Of a stretch of 5,293 nt of DNA, positions 1 to 4,934 are shown piece after piece. Both the position numbers and the translations under genes were made by a program. This DNA comes from Aquificaceae bacterium. Lineage in GTDB: Bacteria; Aquificota; Aquificia; Aquificales; Aquificaceae. The notes beneath the pieces are model-generated. The model worked only from the letters and a program-made list of their open reading frames with translations. It did not search any database and had not been told where the DNA came from. The stretch covers positions 1 through 5,293 of the forward strand of contig JALTVH010000106.1 in assembly GCA_027049085.1 (NCBI GenBank), read 5' to 3'. Every line of letters starts with the position of its first letter. The stretch's first letter is position 1.

Positions 1-7
1 GAATTTA

Positions 8-13
8 TATAAT
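8..13 (+). promoter_or_regulatory. -10 promoter element of the small lipoprotein gene
   Basis: TATAAT, a perfect match to the housekeeping sigma-factor -10 consensus, lies in an A+T-rich leader. Transcription would start near position 20 and give a short 5' leader of about 25 nt that contains the ribosome binding site. The matching -35 element would lie beyond the left edge of the window, so the promoter cannot be fully checked. Confidence 0.5.
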
Positions 14-25
14 TGTACACAATTA
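10..25. promoter_or_regulatory. 16-bp palindrome overlapping the -10 box, possible operator
   Basis: TAATTGT-AC-ACAATTA has perfect 7-bp inverted arms around a 2-bp centre. It starts inside the -10 element and spans the expected transcription start, which is the classic place for a repressor site. The arms are A+T-rich, so chance is possible in such a leader. No regulator gene lies nearby to pair with it. I do not recognise the site as that of a specific regulator. Confidence 0.35.
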
Positions 26-33
26 AGAAAAAG

Positions 34-39
34 AGGAGG
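34..39 (+). promoter_or_regulatory. Shine-Dalgarno site that decides the lipoprotein start
   Basis: AGGAGG is a perfect Shine-Dalgarno core. Three in-frame ATG codons follow at 41, 47 and 53. Their spacers are 1, 7 and 13 nt, so only the ATG at 47 is placed for normal initiation. Confidence 0.7.
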
Positions 40-46
40 GATGGAG

Positions 47-556
47 ATGGATATGAAGAAGTTTAAGTTTCTACTCACATCAGGATTATGTGCATTTATA
101 TCCGGTTCCTGTACGCCCGGCGGTGGACCCGGAATTTCAGGACCAAGTTCAGGTTCATTTGTCAATGTACAAAGTTTCTCGGCTGATGTAAGTTCTGTAT
201 CAAGCCCAGGTGAGCGCATTAACTTCAATTTCAGGGTGGATTATGCTTCACCAAGTGGGGGCTACATTGCAGAGCTTTATTACAATGATTCAAATACTAT
301 GCCTTCACCAAGAACAAACTTTAAGATAACTGAACTCAACTGTGGTACCGGATCTATTTTTCCCTGTGGCACAACAGGTAGATTTGAGTGCACGTACGAT
401 GGCAATACATCTGGTAATCCTGAAATGACCTGCGGTGGGCGGAAATCTAATCTTAACTTTAGTGGAAGAGTTTACTTCATTTTTAGAGCATGCATTTATG
501 ATAACAATTTAAATATAGTATGCGATATGGCCTGGACAGAGGTCCAAATACCATAA
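47..556 (+). CDS. small cysteine-containing lipoprotein, function unknown
   Basis: I do not recognise this family. The protein is 169 aa from the ATG at 47, which I chose by ribosome-binding-site spacing; the ATG at 41 is too close to the site. Residues 1-21 form an export leader with two lysines followed by a hydrophobic stretch. SGSC at 19-22 resembles a lipobox, but Ser at the -3 position is weak, so C22 lipidation is likely rather than certain. A Gly/Pro/Ser-rich linker (about 23-38) follows. The rest alternates hydrophobic and polar residues like a beta-sandwich. It has six further cysteines (99, 107, 115, 129, 149, 159), an even number suited to disulfides in an exported domain. The gene is visibly more A+T-rich than its neighbours. 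It has its own promoter-like box and a hairpin after the stop, so it looks monocistronic and accessory. An envelope or surface role is inference only. Confidence 0.75.
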   Translation: MDMKKFKFLLTSGLCAFISGSCTPGGGPGISGPSSGSFVNVQSFSADVSSVSSPGERINFNFRVDYASPSGGYIAELYYNDSNTMPSPRTNFKITELNCGTGSIFPCGTTGRFECTYDGNTSGNPEMTCGGRKSNLNFSGRVYFIFRACIYDNNLNIVCDMAWTEVQIP

Positions 557-601
557 GGAAGCTAAATTTTTAGCTGCCTTAGAGACCATTAACTCTTTTT
601 T
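555..601 (+). terminator. hairpin region between convergent genes, probable terminator
   Basis: An inverted repeat begins at the lipoprotein stop codon. AAGG plus AGCTAAA (555-566) pairs with TTTAGCT plus CCTT (569-580), with one A/G mismatch; the loop probably opens to about 6 nt. A short AGAG/CTCT stem (581-584 with 593-596) follows and runs straight into six Ts (596-601). On the + strand this can end the lipoprotein transcript. On the - strand the large hairpin lies just after the gcvT stop but has no T tract behind it, so termination in that direction is less sure. Confidence 0.45.
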
Positions 602-1623
602 AAAAAATTGCACCCCGTAAGGACTGCGGGATAGAGTTTATCTCTGATTCTGAGGGAAACGTCGGTGCCTCCTGTGGCATGTTCGGTGTCAATAAAGCAG
701 AGGGCTATCCCAGTCTGGAGTGTTGGGGAATAGGTTCCGCTGGAAACCTCGCCGATTAGGCTGTCCCCCTTATAAACCTTGTATCCTTTGCGAGGGATCC
801 CCTTCCCGTCCATTTTTAGTCCCATAAGGACCTTTTCGGGCTTAAGGTTAAGGAGTGCATCTTTGCCGATAAACTCTTTTTCAAAGGAAACGAACCTCTC
901 AAGGCGGGCGTGGAGGGGAGTAATGTTTTCCGAAAGCTCATTTCCATAAAGGGGAAAGCCAGCCTCAATTCTCAGAACGTCTCTTGCACCAAGACCGCAG
1001 GGTTCTGCAAGTTTGACAAGCTCACTGTATAGCTTTTTACCCTCTTCAGGAGGCAAATAGATCTCAAAACCGTCGGACCCTGTGTAGCCCGTTCTTGAGA
1101 CAATGGCAGACCCAAAAATCCCGAACCTGTAGTAGCCAAGGGAATCAGCCTCATAAAAAGACTTTATAATCTGAGGACTCCTGGGTCCCTGAAGGGCTAT
1201 CTGAACAAGCCTATCAGAAAGGTCTTGAACTTCAGCCCCCTCTCTGTTATGGTGTAGAAGCCAGCCAAGGATTTTCTCTTTATTGGCAGCGTTGACACAT
1301 ACAAAGTACCTCTCTTCATCAATCATGTAAATGGTTGCATCATCAAGGACTCCGCCTCTCTCATTTGTAAACAGAGTGTACTGAACCCTTCCGGGCGAAA
1401 GTTTTCCAAGGTCGTTAGTTGTGAGGGACTGAAGGAGTTCAAAGGAACCCTTTCCTGAGACTTCAATCCTTCCCATGTGGGAAATGTCAAAGACACCCGC
1501 AGACTCCCGGACAGCGGAAACTTCCCTTATAGTTCCGCCAAACTGAAGGGGCATCTCCCAGCCGTGAAAGTCCGTAAATCGGGCGCCCAGAGACCTGTTT
1601 ATCTCATAAAGAGGCGTTCTCAT
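589..1623 (-). CDS. gcvT: aminomethyltransferase (glycine cleavage system T protein)
   Basis: This is the tetrahydrofolate-dependent T protein of glycine cleavage. It takes the aminomethyl group from lipoyl-GcvH, releases ammonia and makes 5,10-methylene-THF in the cytoplasm. The 344 aa are slightly shorter than the usual 360 or so. Family marks run in order. The N-terminus is RTPLYE with FHGWEMPLQFGG to residue 30. FDISHMG is at 45-51. GGVLDD at 90-95 holds the catalytic aspartate region. TGYTGSDGFEIY is at 178-189, ARDVLRIEAGFPLYGNEL at 213-230, and FIGKDAL at 251-257 opens the C-terminal part. The match at MRTPLYE fixes the ATG start. No Shine-Dalgarno sequence is spaced for it; a GAGGAA lies 17 nt upstream, too far. 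The usual PLEAGL segment reads PLHARL (236-241), a mild departure. No gcvH or gcvP lies nearby. The gene converges on the lipoprotein gene and diverges from nth. Confidence 0.95.
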   Translation of the reverse strand: MRTPLYEINRSLGARFTDFHGWEMPLQFGGTIREVSAVRESAGVFDISHMGRIEVSGKGSFELLQSLTTNDLGKLSPGRVQYTLFTNERGGVLDDATIYMIDEERYFVCVNAANKEKILGWLLHHNREGAEVQDLSDRLVQIALQGPRSPQIIKSFYEADSLGYYRFGIFGSAIVSRTGYTGSDGFEIYLPPEEGKKLYSELVKLAEPCGLGARDVLRIEAGFPLYGNELSENITPLHARLERFVSFEKEFIGKDALLNLKPEKVLMGLKMDGKGIPRKGYKVYKGDSLIGEVSSGTYSPTLQTGIALCFIDTEHATGGTDVSLRIRDKLYPAVLTGCNFLKKS

Positions 1624-1656
1624 CAGAGGTATTTTAAAATTTCCTCAGGCAAAGGG
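1624..1656. promoter_or_regulatory. 33-bp divergent spacer with a shared A+T palindrome
   Basis: This spacer separates the start codons of gcvT (-) and nth (+). Its centre, ATTTTAAAAT (1631-1640), is a perfect palindrome that offers TAAAAT, a near match to the -10 box, on both strands. Used for nth, transcription would start near 1647 with a leader of about 10 nt. Used for gcvT, it would start at about 1624, giving a leaderless message that would fit the missing Shine-Dalgarno site. No good -35 box is visible in either direction, so this is a candidate only. Confidence 0.25.
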
Positions 1657-2352
1657 ATGAAGAAAAGGGATGTTCCCAAAGTCCTTGAAATTCTGAACAA
1701 AGAGTACCAAAAGTGGGAAGCCCCGGTAGTTACTCTCATAGCACAGCACACCAATGACCCCTTCCGTGTGCTTGTTTCTGCACTGATCTCAACAAGGACG
1801 AGGGATGAGACAACCGCCGAGGTATGCAAAAGGCTCTTTGAGAGAATCAAGAATCCCTATGACCTCATTGAAATTCCCGCTGAAGAACTTGAAAAACTGC
1901 TCTATCCCGTTGGTTTTTACAGAGTCAAAGCAAGACACCTTAAAGAACTTGGTAAAGAGCTTGTAGAGAAGTTCGGCGGGAAGGTTCCCTCAAACCTTGA
2001 GGATCTCCTTTCCCTCAAAGGCGTTGGGCGAAAAGTGGCAAATCTTGTCCTTGCAGACGGCTACGGCACGCCTGCTATATGCGTTGACACCCACGTTCAC
2101 CGCATAACCAACCGATGGGGTCTTGTGAAGACAAAGAATCCTTCCCAGACTGAGAAGGAGCTCATGAAAAAGGTTCCAAAAGAGTACTGGACAGTGATGA
2201 ACAGGCTTCTTGTTGCCTTTGGTCAGAGAATATGCACACCCCTCTCGCCAAAGTGCGATATTTGTCCCGTTTCTGAATATTGCTCAAAGGTCGGGCTAAC
2301 GAAGAGAGAACTCAGCTCGTCTCGCCCCCAGTCTCAAAATCCTCGGGCCTGA
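1657..2352 (+). CDS. nth: endonuclease III, DNA glycosylase/AP lyase
   Basis: This is a base-excision repair enzyme that removes oxidised pyrimidines and cuts at the abasic site by beta-elimination. The 231 aa exceed the usual 210-220 or so because of a C-terminal tail. The helix-hairpin-helix lies at about 117-132 with the GVGRK loop. Catalytic Lys126 and Asp144 (in VDTHV) match K120 and D138 of the E. coli enzyme. Cysteines 193, 200, 203 and 209 follow the C-X6-C-X2-C-X5-C pattern of the [4Fe-4S] cluster. The early segment LISTRTRDETT (43-53) replaces the E. coli SAQATD type, a variant I associate with thermophile and archaeal relatives. The frame is open upstream to 1477, but that part is antisense to gcvT and unlike the family, so the ATG at 1657 is preferred; AGG at 1647-1649 is a weak binding site. 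The last 22 residues, after Cys209, partly arise from overlap with the opposing gene. Confidence 0.95.
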   Translation: MKKRDVPKVLEILNKEYQKWEAPVVTLIAQHTNDPFRVLVSALISTRTRDETTAEVCKRLFERIKNPYDLIEIPAEELEKLLYPVGFYRVKARHLKELGKELVEKFGGKVPSNLEDLLSLKGVGRKVANLVLADGYGTPAICVDTHVHRITNRWGLVKTKNPSQTEKELMKKVPKEYWTVMNRLLVAFGQRICTPLSPKCDICPVSEYCSKVGLTKRELSSSRPQSQNPRA

Positions 2353-2800
2353 TATTGTCAAGCCACTCCTTGAGCCTTCTCTTTTCTTCGTCTTCCTCAG
2401 GCTCGGGCACCCTGGACTTTTCAAGAACCTCCTCAACCACAAATATTGGGGCATCAAAGCGCAGGGCAAGGTTGATAGCATCGCTCGGACGCGAGTCAAT
2501 AACTATGGTATTGTTGCCGTGAAGAAGATAAATTTCCGCGTAGTAGGTGCTGTCTCTGAGGTCATTTATGACTATTCTGTCAACCACCGCACCAAGGTCG
2601 GTTATCACATTTCTCAAAAGGTCGTATGTCATCGGGCGGGGCGGGTCAACATTTTGAAGCTTCATGGCTATACCGTTTGCCTCAAAGGCACCGATCCATA
2701 TAGGTAGAACTATCTCCTCATTGTCACGGGCTTTCAGGACAACGATGGGCATCTGGGAAACGGGGTCAAGGGTGACACCGTGAACCACCATTTCAATCAT
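2312..2800 (-). CDS. bifunctional nuclease (BFN/DUF151) domain protein
   Basis: This 162-aa protein belongs to the BFN/DUF151 family, whose named members (plant BFN1-type) are reported to have DNase and RNase activity. The bacterial role is poorly defined. The size suits bacterial single-domain members such as the Thermotoga protein TM0160 (from memory). Family blocks visible are LPIWIGAFEANGIA (32-45), RPMTYDLL (55-62) and DSRPSDAINLALR (102-114). After the domain comes an acidic, charged tail (131-160) with a short helix-like stretch. I see no signal peptide, so it is cytoplasmic. Its ATG overlaps the miaB stop as ATGA, and a strong Shine-Dalgarno site sits inside the end of miaB, so it is translationally coupled to miaB. 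Its 3' end overlaps nth by 41 bp on the opposite strand. Family membership is firm; nuclease activity is inferred only. Confidence 0.9.
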   Translation of the reverse strand: MIEMVVHGVTLDPVSQMPIVVLKARDNEEIVLPIWIGAFEANGIAMKLQNVDPPRPMTYDLLRNVITDLGAVVDRIVINDLRDSTYYAEIYLLHGNNTIVIDSRPSDAINLALRFDAPIFVVEEVLEKSRVPEPEEDEEKRRLKEWLDNIRPEDFETGGETS

Positions 2801-4122
2801 TTCACCACCTCCACAACCTCGCCTTCCATGTTGAAGGGTGAAGAGCCCCTGACCTTTACCTTAACGATTTTACCAAGAAGCCTCTCATCGCCCCTCACGC
2901 TTACCCAGCGGTTTGTGGTTGTTCTTCCAATAAGTGTATCCGTGTCCCGCATTTCCTCAATAAGAACCTCCTGCTCTGTTCCTTCGTAACTCTTTGCTAT
3001 ATCAGACATTATTGATTTCTGAAGAGCAAGGAGCTCCGACATTCGCCTTGTTTTGACCTCATCGGGCACCTGGTTTTCCATTTCGCTTGCAGGCGTACCG
3101 GGCCTTGGTGAGAACTTGAAGGAGAATATCTGCTCAAATCTCACTATTGCAACCACGTCAAGGGTGTGTTCAAAATCCTCATCGGTCTCACCGGGGAAAC
3201 CAACTATAACGTCTGTTGATAGAGCTACATCAGGGACCGCCTCTCTGAGGCGGTGAATTCTCTCTAAATAAAACTCTTTTGTGTAGCCTCTTTCCATAAG
3301 TGACAGTATCCTGTCTGATCCTGCCTGGAAGGGAAGATGCAGTGCATTGCAAACCTGTGGAATGTCAGCCATAGCCTTAATGACCTCATCGGTAAGGTCA
3401 AGGGGATGGCCTGTTGTAAAACGGATTCTCTCTACGCCCTCTATCTCAGCTATTCTGTACAAAAGCTTTGCAAAGCTTTGACCCCCCTCAAGGTCCCTGC
3501 CCCATGCGGTCACGTTCTGACCAAGTAGATGAATTTCCCTCACACCATCATCAACCAGCCTTCTGACTTCTTCAAGTATGCTTTCAAGAGACCTTGACCT
3601 CTCTCGTCCTCTTGTAACAGGTACCACACAGTATGTACAGTTCTTGTCACACCCCTTCATGACCGTGACATAGGCACAGTAAGGGTTATCTCTCTCGGTG
3701 GGGAAATTCCAGAGCCTGTCCTCGTCCTCCGGTGGCTGGTCAAGTATGGCTATTGCCTTGTATCCTGCCTGAGCCTGGTTTATTAGATCAGGGAGTTGAT
3801 GGATGTTGAATGAGGAAAACATTATGTCTATTACAGGAGCCTTCTGGACCAGCTCCCAGCCAGCCCTCTGGGCAAGACATCCCGATACCGCTATCAGAGC
3901 GAAAGGGTTTCTCTCCTTAATCTTTTTGTATTCCCCAAGGTGCGAGAGCACCTTCTGATCGGGCTTTTCTCTGATGGTACAGGTATTTAAAAGGATAAGG
4001 TCAGCATCTTCCCACCGCTCCGCTGGCTCGTAGCCAAGGGTCCTCAGTATGCCCCTAATCCTTTCCGAATCATTGAAGTTCATCTGGCATCCGAAGGTCT
4101 TGATGTAATATCTTTTTCCCAT
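2797..4122 (-). CDS. miaB: tRNA-2-methylthio-N6-dimethylallyladenosine synthase
   Basis: This radical-SAM methylthiotransferase adds the 2-methylthio group to i6A37 of tRNAs reading UNN codons, after MiaA. From the ATG at 4122 it has 441 aa, normal for the family. The N-terminal UPF0004 domain holds cysteines 12, 48 and 82 for the auxiliary [4Fe-4S] cluster. C158-X3-C162-X2-C165 binds the radical-SAM cluster. Other marks are CVVPVTRGRERSR (165-177), LLGQNV (199-204), HLPFQAGSD (262-270), VGFPGET (307-313) and SFKFSPRPGTPA (334-345). A TRAM tRNA-binding domain covers about 375-441. MiaB is favoured over MtaB or RimO by these motifs. The start is chosen by homology (MGKRYYIKTFGCQMN). The frame also allows a TTG at 4158 and, 6 nt after a GGGAGAG site, an ATT at 4140. 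It lies third in the operon, and its stop overlaps the BFN gene start by 4 bp. Confidence 0.95.
   Translation of the reverse strand: MGKRYYIKTFGCQMNFNDSERIRGILRTLGYEPAERWEDADLILLNTCTIREKPDQKVLSHLGEYKKIKERNPFALIAVSGCLAQRAGWELVQKAPVIDIMFSSFNIHQLPDLINQAQAGYKAIAILDQPPEDEDRLWNFPTERDNPYCAYVTVMKGCDKNCTYCVVPVTRGRERSRSLESILEEVRRLVDDGVREIHLLGQNVTAWGRDLEGGQSFAKLLYRIAEIEGVERIRFTTGHPLDLTDEVIKAMADIPQVCNALHLPFQAGSDRILSLMERGYTKEFYLERIHRLREAVPDVALSTDVIVGFPGETDEDFEHTLDVVAIVRFEQIFSFKFSPRPGTPASEMENQVPDEVKTRRMSELLALQKSIMSDIAKSYEGTEQEVLIEEMRDTDTLIGRTTTNRWVSVRGDERLLGKIVKVKVRGSSPFNMEGEVVEVVK
2807..2812 (-). promoter_or_regulatory. Shine-Dalgarno site of the BFN gene inside miaB
   Basis: On the - strand this reads GGAGGT, a near-perfect Shine-Dalgarno core, 6 nt before the BFN-domain ATG. 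It lies within the last codons of miaB. With the ATGA overlap it supports coupled but independently strong initiation. Confidence 0.7.
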
Positions 4123-4146
4123 AGTTAATATTTTGGTAATCGCAGA

Positions 4147-4153
4147 CTCTCCC
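4147..4153 (-). promoter_or_regulatory. miaB: GGGAGAG Shine-Dalgarno-like site upstream of miaB
   Basis: This is the only purine-rich ribosome-binding candidate between the TIM-barrel gene stop and miaB. It is 24 nt from the homology-supported ATG (4122), which is too far, but 6 nt from an in-frame ATT codon (4138-4140). Either the ATG is used with poor or re-initiating entry, or the real start is the rare ATT and adds six residues. Confidence 0.35.
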
Positions 4154-4169
4154 TGCAAGTTGAATTGGC

Positions 4170-4934
4170 TCAGAAAAGAGCGTCAAGGCTGTTTATAACA
4201 AAGCCTTCAACACCTCTGCACCTTATTTCTTTGACTACTCTGAGGTCCCTCAGGGACATTGGTTCTGTATCTGATGAGAGGTAGGCAGTCGCCTCAAGAC
4301 CAATTAGGACCTTTCTTCCAAGCTTTTCACCAATGCCAACCTCTTCTTTTGAAAGCCGAAGAGACCTCTTAAAAGATGGACTGTAAGCCATCACAACCAC
4401 CTCATCAGCCGTCTCCATAACCTTCTGGGCAAGGTTCCTCCTGCCCACACTGATCCTGTCAAACCAGTGGGGGATGGCAACTGAAAAGGTTGTTTTTCCT
4501 GCCCGTTCCCTCAACTCTCTGATCACCTGGAGATAGGCTGGAACAATCTTCCTGAATTCACTCAGTGTCATATCCCAGTAAGGCTCAAGGTCAATCTGGT
4601 AGCCATCGGCTCCGGTCTTGCGCACGACTCCTGGCGTGAACCTCCCCGATATTTCCTTTGAACTCTCAACTATAAACACCTCAACGTTAAGGTCTTTAAA
4701 AAAGTTGACTACAGTCCTCAGATCTCCGGGCGATGCCGCAAGATAAACCCTCCTGATACCCCATTCCCTGATAAGCTTTTCAACTCTGTCCGTGTTATCT
4801 TTCACAGTCAAGGGGTCCCAGACCCAGACTGCAATAACTGACCTTCCACTTTCACATTCTGTGGGCAGGTCAGTAATTTCCATCTTTGGCGCGCAGGAAA
4901 GTGACAGGAACAAAAGGAGATAGAAGAGCTTCAC
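4170..4934 (-). CDS. exported lipoprotein with TIM-barrel, glycosidase-like fold
   Basis: I do not recognise a named family. The protein is 254 aa from a GTG that overlaps the upstream gene stop as GTGA. Residues 1-13 are a short hydrophobic leader, and C14 (SLSC, imperfect lipobox) is the likely lipid site, so the mature domain is outside the cytoplasm. Eight strand-like segments appear in barrel order: about 32-40, 60-67, 84-90, 110-117, 148-156, 177-184, 207-214 and 242-249. Strand 4, DGYQIDLEP (110-118), resembles the glycoside hydrolase family 18 DxxDxDxE motif with the first inner Asp replaced by Gln113, keeping Asp115 and Glu117. VVVMAYS (179-185) resembles the family 18 strand-6 tyrosine motif. 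Glu117 on strand 4 and Glu214 on strand 7 would also suit a clan GH-A style pair. Activity and substrate are unknown. About 235 mature residues is compact for such enzymes. It sits between the phosphatase-like gene and miaB in one operon. Confidence 0.7.
   Translation of the reverse strand: MKLFYLLLFLSLSCAPKMEITDLPTECESGRSVIAVWVWDPLTVKDNTDRVEKLIREWGIRRVYLAASPGDLRTVVNFFKDLNVEVFIVESSKEISGRFTPGVVRKTGADGYQIDLEPYWDMTLSEFRKIVPAYLQVIRELRERAGKTTFSVAIPHWFDRISVGRRNLAQKVMETADEVVVMAYSPSFKRSLRLSKEEVGIGEKLGRKVLIGLEATAYLSSDTEPMSLRDLRVVKEIRCRGVEGFVINSLDALF

Noticed and set aside
41..46. ATG at 41 as the lipoprotein start
   Set aside because: It begins one base after the AGGAGG core, too close for initiation; the ATG at 47 has a 7-nt spacer.
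972..1154. Short - strand open frame within gcvT
   Set aside because: It is an out-of-frame shadow of a firmly identified gene, with no family resemblance or start signal.
1477..1656. Upstream extension of the nth reading frame with an ATG at 1477
   Set aside because: It lies antisense to gcvT coding sequence, adds 60 residues unlike endonuclease III, and the ATG at 1657 gives the normal family N-terminus.
2358..2373. TCAAG/CTTGA hairpin after the nth stop, followed by a pyrimidine-rich stretch, as a terminator
   Set aside because: The stem has only 5 bp, the following run is mixed C and T, and the region is BFN-gene coding sequence.
3461..3480. Tandem near-identical 10-mers with the palindrome AAAGCTTT
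   Set aside because: They fall in miaB coding sequence and are explained by the codons for QSFAKLL; only two units and no other context.
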